Positions 49,552-59,268 of a DNA stretch of 64,000 nt are shown in pieces. The translations under genes were made by a program, and so were the position numbers. Location: the NCBI RefSeq assembly GCF_004310425.1, contig NZ_SIUB01000004.1, positions 186,001 through 250,000 of the forward strand, in the 5' to 3' direction. Numbering within the stretch: the stretch's first letter is position 1; each line of letters opens with the position of its first letter. The notes below the pieces were generated by a model, which saw nothing but the letters and a program-made list of their open reading frames with translations, ran no database searches and was not told where the DNA came from. This stretch comes from Hansschlegelia quercus (GTDB lineage Bacteria; Pseudomonadota; Alphaproteobacteria; Rhizobiales; Methylopilaceae).

Positions 49552-52500
49552 TCACGGGGCGGCGGTGGCGCTCGCGCTGGTCGCGGCGACGTCCCAACCG
49601 CCGGGAGGCGACGGGATGTCGTTCGCGGCGGCGTCGAGCGGGCGGGGAACGAAGGCCGCGACGGTCGCCTTCGCGGAGTCGAGGCTCTTGCCGAGCGCCT
49701 TCGCGACTTCGTCGCGCTTGCGGCCGGCATCCTCGTCGCCCTGATCGGCCGCGAGAGCGAACCACTTGTAGGCGTCCATCAAGTTGCGCTTGCCGCCGAG
49801 CCCGCGGGCGTTCAGCACGCCGAGATTGTACTCGCTGTCGACGAGCCCACGCTCGGCCGCCAGCCGGAACCAGACGGCCGCGGCGTCGAAGTCCGGTCGG
49901 CCAAGGCCGCCCTCGGCATGGATGACGCCGAGATTGTGCATGGCGCGCACGTTGCCGGCGGCCGCGGCGCGCTCGTACCAGATGCGGGCCTTGGAGAGAT
50001 CGCGAGTAACGCCTGAGCCCTTTTCGTAGAGCGATCCGAGACGATGCTGCGCCGGGGCAAGGCCCTGGGAGGCGGCCTTTTCGAGCCAGATGGCCCCGGC
50101 GACGGGATCCGGCGCGACGTTGTTGTGGCCTGACAGCAGGCGGTCGGCGACCTCGAGCTGCGCGGCGGGATCGCCGGAGACCGCGCGGAGACGCAGCGTC
50201 GCGCCGCCGATCGCGTCAGGCAGACCGCCGCGGGTGGGCGCGATGGAGCCGGTGGTCGCGGGCTCCGCCTTCTGCCAGTCGGGCTTACCCTTGGGATCGG
50301 TTGAGCCTGCAAACGCGAAGTCGGTGAGGTCGGCCGCCTTGGCGCGCGGCAGGGGCGCGGCTTCGGTCGGAGCCGGCGTCTCGGCCCGCGCCTGAAGCTC
50401 GACCTTCGCGGCTTCAGTCTTCGCGGCTTCAGACTTAGGGGCTTCCTGGGAAGGCGCGGGCGTGGGGAGTTCGGCCTGAGCGACTTCCGGCGGGGTCCCC
50501 TCGTCCTTAAGCCCGGCGATCGTGGTCGTCTCCACCCTGCGGGCGTCGACGGCCGAATGGTTTTCCAGACCAGGCGCGGCCGGATGCTCGGGGGCCGGCG
50601 GTAGGTCCGACAAGGCGGCCGTGACGTCGTCCGAGGCGGCAGGCGCTTCGGCCATGGACGTGATTGGCTCGTCGAGTGACGGCGGCTGAAGCTCCGCCTC
50701 TTCGACGAAGGCGGCGTCGCGGGCGACGTAGAGCCCGGCGAGCACGACAAGCGAGGCCGCGATCGCGACCAGCATCGGGCGCTTGCGCGCCTTCAGCGAG
50801 GCGAACATTCCGGAATAGCGAGAGGATTTCGGATCGCTGGCGATCGCGACGGCGGGCGCGGCCGTGTCCTCCTCGGACGTCGTCTGCATCGCGGCGCGAC
50901 GGGCGGCTGCGATAAAGGACGCCGCGGTCTGGGCGGCGACGAGTTCGGGCCGGCTGCCGGCGGCGCCGGGCTCGATCGGATGATCGGGGCCGAAGCCCGT
51001 GATTGGACGGAAGCTTGCGGCCTCCGGCTCAGCGTCTTCGGCGCGGTCGACGCCGGCTTCAGCGAGCGCGCGGCGGGCGGCTGCGCGAGCGGCCTCCGTG
51101 GCGTCGAGATTGGGCGCGATCGTCGCTTCGCGCGCGGCCGTCATATGTTCGGCGAGACCCGCCGAGATCGGGCCGCGCTCGACGCGATCGACCAGACGCT
51201 CGAGCGTGCCGCGGACGGACTCGAGAGCTTCGGCGGAACGGCGTTCGGCAAGCGAGGACGCGGCGCGCAGCTCTTCCAGCGCGCGGGCGATCTCGCCGCC
51301 TGCGTCTGTACCGGAAACGCCGGCTGCGGATGCGCCGAGGGCCTCGCAGCTCTGCTCGATGCGTGAAGCAAGGCCGTAGAAGGCGGCGTTGAGATCTTCG
51401 AGGCGACCGTCATTGCGGTCGAGCCCATCGACGAGCCGCGAAACCTGCGCCTCGATGGCGCCGGTATCGACGAACGGCGTCGCGGGCGCAGCGCGCATCT
51501 GCTCGGCGATGATGCGGACCGCGTCCTCCACCCGCTCCAGTGAGGAACTGGTCGAGCGGCTGGAGATCGACAGCATGTCGACCCGGTCGTTCAGGCCGTC
51601 GACCTTGTCGGCGAAAAGCTCGATCGTCCTTGGCGACGCAGAAAGCTGGAGCTGCTCGGCGAGCGTCGCGAGCTTGTCGTCCATTGAGGCGACCCGGGTC
51701 GACAGCGCGTTGATCACGCTCGGCGCGGCGACCGGCTGACCGCGGGCCTTCAGGCCGTCGGTCAACGCCTCGATCTGCCGGCCGAGATCCGCCATGGCCG
51801 ACTTGCTCGGCAGGCCTTCGAGATCGGCATGGCGTTCGTCGCCGCGCGTCATCGCCATCACGTCGATCTTGTGGTCGAGCGCGGCGACGCGGGTCGTCAG
51901 CCCCTCGACCGCCTTGCGTGTGGGCGCCGCGGCCTTTTCCTGTTCGTCCAGTCGGGCGACGAGAGCCTTGATCTGGGTCGCGAGGTCGCCGACGGCCTCC
52001 ATGCGGGGAAAAGCGTCGAGCTCGGCCTTGATGCCGTCGATCCGTTCCGCTAGCGCGTCGATCGCAGCGGCGCTGCGTGGGGTGAGCACGTCGAGCCGCG
52101 CGGAAATCGCACCGAGCTCCTCGGCGAGGCCGGAGATCATGCTTGGGGTGGCGGCTTCGCCGCGCATGCGCTCGACCTGGCCGACGAGCATGTCGATCGC
52201 CCGGAGCGCTTCCGGGTCGAGGGCCGCAGGGCGCGTCTCCACGAGACGCGCGGAAAGCGCCCCGATTTCGCGGATCAGGCCGTCGATCTCGACGCGGGTC
52301 GGCAGCGAGCCGACAGTTTGGCCAAGGCGTCCAATCTCGGACCGCATCTCGGCGAGAGCCTCGGGCGAGATGGTGCGGCGGCGCAAGGCTTCGACCTCGC
52401 GTCCGAGCTCGACCTCGAGGGCCGGCGCAGAGTCGGACGGATCAGATTCGTATTCGGAGTCGAGCGCCTTCTGGCGATTGGCGATCTCGGCCAGCGCGGC

Positions 52501-53052
52501 GCGCAATGAAGCGATCGGCGGGGCCTTGGCCGCAGGCTCCTGAGCGGCGGCGCGCGCCGGCCTGAGCGTCGAGACCGAAGCGGACGCGGCGGTTTGGCCG
52601 GGAACGAGCACCGGTACAGAGAGGCGCGGCGTTTCGAGGCGGGGCCGCTCGGTCAGAGTGCGCGCGAAGGCCGCCAGCCTCTCCTCGAGATCGGGCGAAA
52701 CGGGATCGGTCGCGCGGCCGGCAGGCTTGGGGAGGGGCTCGGGGCTGCGCTCGGTCCTGATGCTGCGCACAGGGGCCAGCTGGCGCTCGACGACCCGCTC
52801 GGGACGATGCTCCCGGGCAGGCTCCGGCGTCGCGGTCCAGCGCGAAAGGCCCTCGAGAGCCTTGGAAAGCCGCTCTTCAGCGCCGCCGCGGTTGGTGAGC
52901 ATGCCGACGAGGCGGTCGAGTTCGGGCGCGGCGGAGCCTGATCTTGCGGAAGGCCGTGACGCCAGCCTGCCCGACAGCGGAGCAGACTCGTCGATCGCCT
53001 CCTCGTACCGCTCGATCTGACGGATCTTGGGGTCGCTCGCGCTCATCGACAT
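49552..53052 (-). CDS. PodJ-like polar protein: coiled coil, TM helix, Sel1 repeats
   Basis: Protein of 1166 aa. Residues 1 to about 640 are cytoplasmic and mostly coiled coil with repeated segments of the type IDALAERIDGIKAELD, LSTRVASMDDKLATLAEQL. One transmembrane helix (about 759-776, MLVAIAASLVVLAGLYVA) follows. The periplasmic part has a Pro/Ala/Glu-rich linker and then Sel1/TPR repeats (DRLLSGHNNV, KAASQGLAPAQHRLGSLYEKGSGVTRDLSKARIWYERAAAAGNVRAMHNLGV). The plan matches PodJ, which organises the cell pole in Caulobacter and Agrobacterium. A C-terminal peptidoglycan-binding domain, expected for full PodJ, is not seen. Upstream lies TTAA-N6-TTAA (53155-53168), near a CtrA site. Confidence 0.75.
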   Translation of the reverse strand: MSMSASDPKIRQIERYEEAIDESAPLSGRLASRPSARSGSAAPELDRLVGMLTNRGGAEERLSKALEGLSRWTATPEPAREHRPERVVERQLAPVRSIRTERSPEPLPKPAGRATDPVSPDLEERLAAFARTLTERPRLETPRLSVPVLVPGQTAASASVSTLRPARAAAQEPAAKAPPIASLRAALAEIANRQKALDSEYESDPSDSAPALEVELGREVEALRRRTISPEALAEMRSEIGRLGQTVGSLPTRVEIDGLIREIGALSARLVETRPAALDPEALRAIDMLVGQVERMRGEAATPSMISGLAEELGAISARLDVLTPRSAAAIDALAERIDGIKAELDAFPRMEAVGDLATQIKALVARLDEQEKAAAPTRKAVEGLTTRVAALDHKIDVMAMTRGDERHADLEGLPSKSAMADLGRQIEALTDGLKARGQPVAAPSVINALSTRVASMDDKLATLAEQLQLSASPRTIELFADKVDGLNDRVDMLSISSRSTSSSLERVEDAVRIIAEQMRAAPATPFVDTGAIEAQVSRLVDGLDRNDGRLEDLNAAFYGLASRIEQSCEALGASAAGVSGTDAGGEIARALEELRAASSLAERRSAEALESVRGTLERLVDRVERGPISAGLAEHMTAAREATIAPNLDATEAARAAARRALAEAGVDRAEDAEPEAASFRPITGFGPDHPIEPGAAGSRPELVAAQTAASFIAAARRAAMQTTSEEDTAAPAVAIASDPKSSRYSGMFASLKARKRPMLVAIAASLVVLAGLYVARDAAFVEEAELQPPSLDEPITSMAEAPAASDDVTAALSDLPPAPEHPAAPGLENHSAVDARRVETTTIAGLKDEGTPPEVAQAELPTPAPSQEAPKSEAAKTEAAKVELQARAETPAPTEAAPLPRAKAADLTDFAFAGSTDPKGKPDWQKAEPATTGSIAPTRGGLPDAIGGATLRLRAVSGDPAAQLEVADRLLSGHNNVAPDPVAGAIWLEKAASQGLAPAQHRLGSLYEKGSGVTRDLSKARIWYERAAAAGNVRAMHNLGVIHAEGGLGRPDFDAAAVWFRLAAERGLVDSEYNLGVLNARGLGGKRNLMDAYKWFALAADQGDEDAGRKRDEVAKALGKSLDSAKATVAAFVPRPLDAAANDIPSPPGGWDVAATSASATAAP

Positions 53053-53260
53053 GGCCCCTGGCCGCCAAGCCGGGCGACCGGTTAAGAAAATATTGGGCGG
53101 CGCGAACCGCCGCTTCGCCAGGTCCCAATTTTCCCGGGTACGGTAAACAAGTGGTTAACAACGGTTAATTGGGACGCAGCATTTCGTTAATGCTTGGCTT
53201 GGGTGGCGTCCCGGCCGCTTTTCGGTGCAGAACGACCGCCCCGCCACACCGCCCTCCCCG

Positions 53261-55090
53261 ATGCCAAAGATCAAATCCTCCTCCGTCCCAAAGCGGGGCT
53301 TCGTCGCGACCTACGAGCGCGCGATCGCGCTGCTCGGCCCGGAACGGCCGCTCGCGTTCTGGCTCGCGATCGGCAATGTCGCGCTTGCGATCGCAGCCTT
53401 CGCGGAGCCCGTCCTGTTCGGCCGGATCATCGACCGGCTGACGTCTGGCGGTGGGAGCGGCGTCGCCGAGATCGCGGCGCTCTGGGCGGCGCTTGCGCTC
53501 GCCGCCATTGGAGGCCGCGTCTGGGTTTCGCTGAACGCCGACCGGCTGTCGCACCGCAGACGGCTCGCGGTGATGACGGAGGTTTTCGGCCACGCGCTGT
53601 CGTTGCCGCTCTCGTTCCACCGCCGCACCCATTCCGGGCGGATCGTGAAGGCGCTGACGTCCGGGTCCAATGCGCTCGCGGACGTTTGGCTGTCGCTCTT
53701 CCGGTCGGGCCTCGCGACCCTGGTCGGCCTCGTCGCGCTGCTGCCGGCGACGCTGGCGCTGAACCTCAGGCTCGGGCTGATACTGGTCGCGCTCGTCGTC
53801 ATCTTCGCGATCGCCACGACGATCCTGCTCCGCCGCACCCAGGCGCGGCAGGAGAACATCGAGGGTCATCATTCCGACCTCGCCCAGCGCGCGGCCGACG
53901 CGGTGTCGCAGGTCGCGGTGGTGCAGAGTTTCGCCCGCGTCCGCGCCGAGATGCAGGGCCTGTCCAGCGTCATGCAGCGGCTCCTCGACGTGCAGATGCC
54001 GCTGCTCTCGATGTGGGCGCTCGCCGCCGCCGCGACGCCCGCGGCCGGCACTCTGACCGTGCTCGGCGTCGTGCTCGCGGGCGCGGCGCTCAACGCGCAG
54101 GGCCTTGCGAGCGTCGGCGAGATCGTCACCTTCGCCTCGCTCGCGACCCTTGTGATCGGCCGGCTGGGCGACGCGGTCGCGCTGATCAACATGCTGATGC
54201 TGAACGCGCCGAAGATCGGCGAGATGCTCGACCTGCTCGAGGTCGCCCCCGATGTCGCCGAACGTCCCGACGCGCGGGATCCCGCCCGATCGAGCGGACG
54301 CGTGGCGTTCGACGCAGTCTCCTTCGCCTATGAGGCCGGCCGTCCGACGCTGGTCGACGTGTCGTTCGAGGCTCGGCCGGGCGAGACGATTGCGCTGGTC
54401 GGCGCGACCGGCTCCGGCAAATCGACCTGCCTCGCCCTGCTGTCGCGCACCTTCGACCCGCAGGCCGGGCGGGTCACGATCGACGGCGCCGATATCCGCG
54501 ATCTCACCCTCGAAGGCCTCCGTCGCAATGTCGGCGTGGTGTTCCAGGAGCCGATGCTGTTCGCCCGCACGATCGCCGAGAACCTGCGCGTCGGCCGGCC
54601 TGACGCCACCGAGGCGGAGCTCGAGGCGGCCTGCGTGAAGGCGCAGGTGCTCGACGTCGTTCGTCGCCTGCCGATGGGGTTCGATACGCTTCTCGGCGAG
54701 CGCGGCGCGTCGCTCTCCGGCGGCGAGCGTCAGCGGCTCGCGATCGCCAGGGCGCTGCTCAAGGACCCGCCGATCCTTGTGCTGGACGAAGCGACCAGCG
54801 CGCTCGACGCCGGCACGGAGACGCGCGTGCAGGCCGCGCTCGACGAGGCGCGGCGCGGACGCACGACGCTCGTGATCGCCCATCGGCTTGCGACAGTGAG
54901 GGACGCCGATCTCGTGCTGGTGTTCGAGGATGGCCGGATCGTCGAGCGCGGCGCGTTCAAAGATCTGGTCGCGGCGGGCGGCGCCTTCGCCAAACTGGTC
55001 GCGGCGCAGGCGTTGACGAGCGCAAAATCGCCGGCGTCACCGCTCTTGGACAGCGGACGGCCTCTCCTCCCTATTGGAACAGGCGGCTGA
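53261..55090 (+). CDS. ndvA: Cyclic beta-glucan ABC exporter NdvA/ChvA
   Basis: Fused ABC exporter of 609 aa, matching the NdvA/ChvA family, which carries cyclic beta-1,2-glucan to the periplasm. Family-specific blocks: FAEPVLFGRIIDRLTSGG, LHADRLSHRRRLAVM-like (NADRLSHRRRLAVM), LSLPLSFHRRTHSGRIVKAL and GRLGDAVALINMLMLNAPK. Walker A GATGSGKST, Q-loop VVFQEPMLF, signature LSGGERQRLAIARAL and Walker B ILVLDEATSALD are complete. ATG at 53261 is preferred; GTG at 53225 is possible. The partner glucan synthase gene ndvB is not in the window. Its end overlaps the convergent ParB-fold gene by 20 nt. Confidence 0.9.
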   Translation: MPKIKSSSVPKRGFVATYERAIALLGPERPLAFWLAIGNVALAIAAFAEPVLFGRIIDRLTSGGGSGVAEIAALWAALALAAIGGRVWVSLNADRLSHRRRLAVMTEVFGHALSLPLSFHRRTHSGRIVKALTSGSNALADVWLSLFRSGLATLVGLVALLPATLALNLRLGLILVALVVIFAIATTILLRRTQARQENIEGHHSDLAQRAADAVSQVAVVQSFARVRAEMQGLSSVMQRLLDVQMPLLSMWALAAAATPAAGTLTVLGVVLAGAALNAQGLASVGEIVTFASLATLVIGRLGDAVALINMLMLNAPKIGEMLDLLEVAPDVAERPDARDPARSSGRVAFDAVSFAYEAGRPTLVDVSFEARPGETIALVGATGSGKSTCLALLSRTFDPQAGRVTIDGADIRDLTLEGLRRNVGVVFQEPMLFARTIAENLRVGRPDATEAELEAACVKAQVLDVVRRLPMGFDTLLGERGASLSGGERQRLAIARALLKDPPILVLDEATSALDAGTETRVQAALDEARRGRTTLVIAHRLATVRDADLVLVFEDGRIVERGAFKDLVAAGGAFAKLVAAQALTSAKSPASPLLDSGRPLLPIGTGG

Positions 55091-56432
55091 GGAAACCGGC
55101 CCTGGCGCGCGCGGACGTCGGCTTCGGCTCGCCAAGCAATATGTCGACCTGAGCCTGGATCGCCGCCAGCTCGCTCTGCAGACGCCGCAACTGCTTCGGC
55201 GACATGCAGCCGATATCAAGTTCGCTCAACGCGCTCTTCGCCCTGGACATCTGCTTCAGCGCGGCGTTGGGAGCGCGGCGGTCGCGATGCTCCGCCCGTA
55301 TCATCTCCGAGATGTCGAACAGCATCGCCGCGAACTCAGCCGACCGGCCGGAGTTTCGCAGTATCAGGACCTCGATCTCGGCCAGCTTGGCGGCAGAGAG
55401 CGGCCCCTCGGCGTCGGTCGTCGTCGACAGCTCGCTCTCCGCCGAAAACCTCCGCAGCGCCTCCTCAGGCAGGGCGGCCGGGACAGGATCCGCGAATGGG
55501 AAGTAGCGATCCATCGGCCCTTTGATCGCGGAGCGGCCGTCGATCATCGCAAACCCCGCCGCCCGCCAGCAGGCTCTGAGTCGCGGCGGCGTCCGGCTCA
55601 ACTGAGCGCCAAGGCCGACAAACAGATCTTCGAGCTGCGTGACCTCCTCGTAAGCCCCCGGCGCGCCGCGATAGGCGAGATAGGACTGGGCCAAGCTCAG
55701 TTCCTCGATCTCCGCCTTGATCTGGTCAGCGGACTCGAAGCGATAGGCGTCGATGATTTCCGCGAGCGGCAGCTTGAGCTCTTCGGTCTGGCGCCGGAGT
55801 TTCATCCGCCGGTTCACCCAGCCATAGGCGAGCTTCACGTCCGGAGCCATCTGGAGGGCGGCTTCGATGAAGTCGTAATCCGCCTCTTCCGCCTCCGCAG
55901 GCAGGACGGCCGCAGCGACTAAGGCGAAGTCCGCGTATCGCACAGGATCGTGCGCCAGCAGCTCGCGCATCGCGGAGAGCCTGCGGTTGCCGTTGACGAC
56001 GACCCCATCGGAGGAGATCAGCAGCGGCTCGGTCTGCTTCGCGTGGCGCTGAAGCTCCTGAAAAACCGGGCCTTCCGCGTCGGACGCCTTGACGATCAAC
56101 AACCGGTGCAGAAGCGCCTGCACCTCGCGATCGTCCTCGGCGTCTGCGAGCCTCGCGACGCTCGTTCCCGCTCGCCGGGCGTGCGCCTCGAGTTCGGCGA
56201 CGATCCGACCGTTCTCCGCCCGATAGACGAGCACCCCGTGCGGAACTGAGATCACTGGAAGATCCCGGTAGTCGCCCCGGAACGGCGTCAGACGTCTAGC
56301 GATCTCCTTCGATCCGCGGATCGCCTCAGCCCTCGCCGCTTTCGCTGGAGGCGTCGCAACGTCGTATCGGGCGGAAGCAAATGGATTTTGGAACATATCT
56401 TCCACAGTAAGCGGGGTCCGCGGCGTCGGCAC
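55071..56432 (-). CDS. ParB/Srx-fold protein of unknown function
   Basis: Protein of 453 aa. Residues about 60-165 look like a ParB/sulfiredoxin-fold domain: LPVISVPHGVLVYRAENGR, then LLISSDGVVVNGNRRLSAMRELL, where NGNRRLSAM takes the place of the GxRRLxA nucleotide-binding motif. The remainder is mainly helical and includes a pattern DVKLAYGWVNRRMKLRRQTEELKLPLAEIIDAYRF like the helix-turn-helix of ParB-type proteins. The C terminus is coiled coil. Such stand-alone ParB-fold proteins occur in islands and defence loci as well as in transcription control. I see no partner gene. The true role is unknown. Confidence 0.6.
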   Translation of the reverse strand: MPTPRTPLTVEDMFQNPFASARYDVATPPAKAARAEAIRGSKEIARRLTPFRGDYRDLPVISVPHGVLVYRAENGRIVAELEAHARRAGTSVARLADAEDDREVQALLHRLLIVKASDAEGPVFQELQRHAKQTEPLLISSDGVVVNGNRRLSAMRELLAHDPVRYADFALVAAAVLPAEAEEADYDFIEAALQMAPDVKLAYGWVNRRMKLRRQTEELKLPLAEIIDAYRFESADQIKAEIEELSLAQSYLAYRGAPGAYEEVTQLEDLFVGLGAQLSRTPPRLRACWRAAGFAMIDGRSAIKGPMDRYFPFADPVPAALPEEALRRFSAESELSTTTDAEGPLSAAKLAEIEVLILRNSGRSAEFAAMLFDISEMIRAEHRDRRAPNAALKQMSRAKSALSELDIGCMSPKQLRRLQSELAAIQAQVDILLGEPKPTSARARAGFLSRLFQ

Positions 56433-56603
56433 GAAATGGGCCGCGCGACAGCGATCGGCAACTCGCCGGCCACGCTGAATCAGAGCGCCGCTCCCCGCAG
56501 CGCCGCTCCCCCGACATTGATTGGCAATCCGGCTTTGCGCGCGTAAAGCTTGGCCTGTCCGACGCCTTCATGCGCCGCCACCAGCACGGGTCCAGTCAAG
56601 CTG

Positions 56604-57947
56604 ATGTCGATGCCGTTCCAACGCCTCGCGGCGCCCTTCCTCTGCCTCACGCTGGCGTTCGCCGCCACAGCGGCTTCCGCTAACCCGGTAATCGTCGTCG
56701 ACGTGAAGACCGGCGGCGTGATCGAAGCGAACGAGGCGACAGCGCCTTGGTATCCGGCCTCGCTCACCAAGCTGATGACCACGCTCGTCGTGCTGAACGC
56801 CATGAAGGCCGGCAAGCTGTCGGGCGACACGCCGCTCGTCTACAGCGCCCGGGCGCAGGCCGAGCCGCCGAGCAAGATGGGCTTCCAGGTCGGCCAGACC
56901 GTGACGACCGACGACGCGCTCAAGATGCTGATGGTGCAGTCGGCCAATGACATCGCGGTGACGCTCGCCGAAAGCGTCTCCGGCAGTGTCGAGGCCTTTG
57001 TCGTGGAGATGAACCGCACGGCGCGACAGATCGGCATGACGAACACCGTTTTCGTGAATCCGAACGGTCTGCCGGTCCGGCCGGGCCCGGACCAGCAACA
57101 CAGCACGGCGCGGGACCTCGCGGTGCTCGCCGTCACATTGCTGCGCCTCCACCCCGAACACGCTCCGCTGTTCAAGATCGACGCCATCCGCATCGGCGAC
57201 CGCGTCATCCGCAACCACAATGGTCTCGTAGGGCGCTATCCCGAAACGGACGGCATGAAGACAGGCTACACCTGCTCGGCCGGCTACAACGTGGTCGCGA
57301 GCGCGACGCGCGGGGAGCGCCAGCTCGTAACCGTCGTGCTCGGCGCGGAATCGCCGATGATCCGTTCGGAGACCGCGATCGACGCCTTCGAGCGGGGCTT
57401 CGCCGCCTCCTCGGCCAGGACCACGCTCGGCGCGCTCGACGGAGGCTCCGGCGCTTTTGCGATCGATCTCCGCGAGCAGATGTGCGGCGCAGCCGCGGCC
57501 AAGGCCCGGCAGGCGCGCGCCAAGCTGAAGCCCGACACCCATCCCTGGCGGGACCGCCTGATGGCCAAGATCCCCGTGACGCCGGAGCCGGTCTACGCCT
57601 CCGCGGCGCCAGGCGGCGTTCAGGTCGCAGCGCAGCCGAGCGGGGCCGACGAGGACGCGCCGGCCTTCGCGCCGAACCCGGGCTCTACGCCCTCGATCGC
57701 AGGGCAGACGGTGAAGCCCGGCTCCGCCAAGGTCGGTCCGTTGAAGGCCGACGCGAAGAAGACCAAGGCCCAGCGGGCGCGCGAGGCGAAGGCGGCGAAA
57801 AGCGCCAAGCCGGTGAAGGACGCCAAGGGCCGCATGAAGATCGAACTCACGCCGCCAGGCTCCGCTTCCGCCGCGAACGGCGCGCAGGCGGTGCCGGGCT
57901 CGATCTACCGCAACGCCACGCCGGCGGACGGCAAGTCGGCGTTCTGA
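56604..57947 (+). CDS. Serine D-Ala-D-Ala carboxypeptidase (DacA/PBP5 type)
   Basis: Penicillin-binding protein of 447 aa with a signal peptide (MSMPFQRLAAPFLCLTLAFAATAASA). Active-site motifs: SLTK with Ser53 and Lys56 in YPASLTKLMT, SAN in VQSANDIAVTL, and KTG in DGMKTGYTCSAGYN. It trims the terminal D-Ala of peptidoglycan stem peptides. After the peptidase domain comes a long Lys/Ala/Pro-rich tail (KAQRAREAKAAKSAKPVKDAKGRM) of about 100 residues with no membrane anchor helix, so it may be free in the periplasm or bound to the wall by charge. ATG at 56604 is followed by another at 56610. Confidence 0.9.
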   Translation: MSMPFQRLAAPFLCLTLAFAATAASANPVIVVDVKTGGVIEANEATAPWYPASLTKLMTTLVVLNAMKAGKLSGDTPLVYSARAQAEPPSKMGFQVGQTVTTDDALKMLMVQSANDIAVTLAESVSGSVEAFVVEMNRTARQIGMTNTVFVNPNGLPVRPGPDQQHSTARDLAVLAVTLLRLHPEHAPLFKIDAIRIGDRVIRNHNGLVGRYPETDGMKTGYTCSAGYNVVASATRGERQLVTVVLGAESPMIRSETAIDAFERGFAASSARTTLGALDGGSGAFAIDLREQMCGAAAAKARQARAKLKPDTHPWRDRLMAKIPVTPEPVYASAAPGGVQVAAQPSGADEDAPAFAPNPGSTPSIAGQTVKPGSAKVGPLKADAKKTKAQRAREAKAAKSAKPVKDAKGRMKIELTPPGSASAANGAQAVPGSIYRNATPADGKSAF

Positions 57948-57972
57948 GAATTACAGGCTCAGGATGCGCGGC

Positions 57973-58066
57973 GCCGTCATGCCCGCCTCCGGGCATCCAC
58001 GACTTGATCGCATCGCTCTGCGATCCCAGTAAGTCGTGGATACCCGGCTCCGCCGGGCATGACGGC
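57973..58066. repeat. REP-like palindromic intergenic element
   Basis: Nested dyad: outer arms GCCGTCATGCCCG (57973-57985) and CGGGCATGACGGC (58054-58066), inner arms ATCCACGACTT (57995-58005) and AAGTCGTGGAT (58031-58041). Such GTCATGCCCG...CGGGCATGAC elements are dispersed in many Hyphomicrobiales genomes. It could also work as an mRNA 3' hairpin for the carboxypeptidase gene. Confidence 0.75.
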
Positions 58067-58098
58067 TTGAGACGGCGCGAGAGACTGAACCGAAAACC

Positions 58099-59127
58099 AT
58101 GGCCGAACGCCCCGCCCCCATTCCCTTCACGCTGCTCACCGGCTTCCTCGGCGCGGGCAAGACGACGCTGCTCAACCGGCTGTTGCGCGATCCCGCGCTC
58201 GCCGATGCTGCGGTGGTGGTCAACGAGGCCGGCGAGATCGGCGTCGACCATCTTCTCGTCGAGCATGTCGCCGACGGCGTGGTGGCGCTCGCCGGCGGAT
58301 GCCTGTGCTGCTCGCTCCGCGGCGACCTGATCGCCACGCTCGAAGACCTGCTCCGGGCGCGCGATAACGGGCGCATTCCGCCGTTCCGCCGGATCGTGCT
58401 GGAGACGAGCGGGCTCGCCGATCCCGTTCCCGTGCTGCAGACACTGACGCTCCATCCCTACCTCGCCATGCGCTACCGGTTGGAAGGCGTGGTCGCGGCG
58501 CTCGACGCGGTCGCGGGGCCGGAGACGGTCGCCGAGCGCCCCGAGGCTGCACGGCAGGTCGCGATGGCGGACCATGTGGTGCTGTCGAAGACCGACCTCG
58601 CGACAGCGGAACAGGTCGTCGCCGCCCGCGCGCTGGTCGCGCGGCTGGCGCCGGCGGCGACGCTGCAGGACGCAGGCGCGCTCAATGTCGCGGCCCTGCT
58701 GGCCCCGTCGCTCGGGATCAAGCCTTCGCTCGAGGTCTTGCCCGAGGCGCATGGCGCGGTGCGCACGATCGCGATGGCGAGCGAAGCGGCGCTCAGCCGT
58801 GAAGCCTACGACTTGTTCGTGGAGCTTCTGCGTTCCGCCCATGCTCCCAAGCTATTGCGGCTCAAAGGCCTGATCCGGATCGTCGGCGACGAGCGGCCGC
58901 TCGTCGTCCAAGGGGTGCGCCACGTTTTCGCTGAGCCGCGGTTTCTGGAGAATTGGCCGGATGGCGACGTCCGCACCCGCCTCGTTGCGATCGGCGAGGA
59001 CCTCGCGCCTGACCTGCTGCCCCGCCTCTACGCGGCGTTCGCAGGAACCGTTGCGCCCGACCGGCCAGACCGCGCGGCCCTGATGGAGAATCCACTGAGC
59101 CTCAGGACAGGCGGACTGTTGGGCTGA
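58099..59127 (+). CDS. CobW/HypB-family GTPase (second)
   Basis: G3E-family GTPase of 342 aa. Walker A is TGFLGAGKTTLLNRLL, the CxCC metal motif is GGCLCCSLRGDL, the switch region is VLETSGLADPVPV, and the specificity motif is SKTD in place of NKxD. The C-terminal CobW domain spans roughly residues 225-320 (LLRLKGLIRIVGDERPLVVQGVRHVF). Unlike its relative at 8503-9636 it has no His-rich insert, so it may serve another metal or have lower capacity. It lies between a REP-like element and a terminator and appears to be a single-gene unit. Confidence 0.9.
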   Translation: MAERPAPIPFTLLTGFLGAGKTTLLNRLLRDPALADAAVVVNEAGEIGVDHLLVEHVADGVVALAGGCLCCSLRGDLIATLEDLLRARDNGRIPPFRRIVLETSGLADPVPVLQTLTLHPYLAMRYRLEGVVAALDAVAGPETVAERPEAARQVAMADHVVLSKTDLATAEQVVAARALVARLAPAATLQDAGALNVAALLAPSLGIKPSLEVLPEAHGAVRTIAMASEAALSREAYDLFVELLRSAHAPKLLRLKGLIRIVGDERPLVVQGVRHVFAEPRFLENWPDGDVRTRLVAIGEDLAPDLLPRLYAAFAGTVAPDRPDRAALMENPLSLRTGGLLG

Positions 59128-59173
59128 GAAACGCCCAAGCGTCGCGCGCGATCTAAGAAGTGGGCGTCCGCTG

Positions 59174-59198
59174 AAAACGCTGCAATTCGAGCGTTTTT
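59174..59198 (+). terminator. Terminator after CobW-family gene
   Basis: AAAACGCT/AGCGTTTT, 8-bp stem with an 8-nt loop and a run of five T, 46 nt after the GTPase stop. Confidence 0.75.
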
Positions 59199-59268
59199 AC
59201 TTAGCCTTCGTTTACGCTCTTCCCGAACGGTCTTTCAACGAAACTGCGGTAGTCCTCTTGGCCGAACG

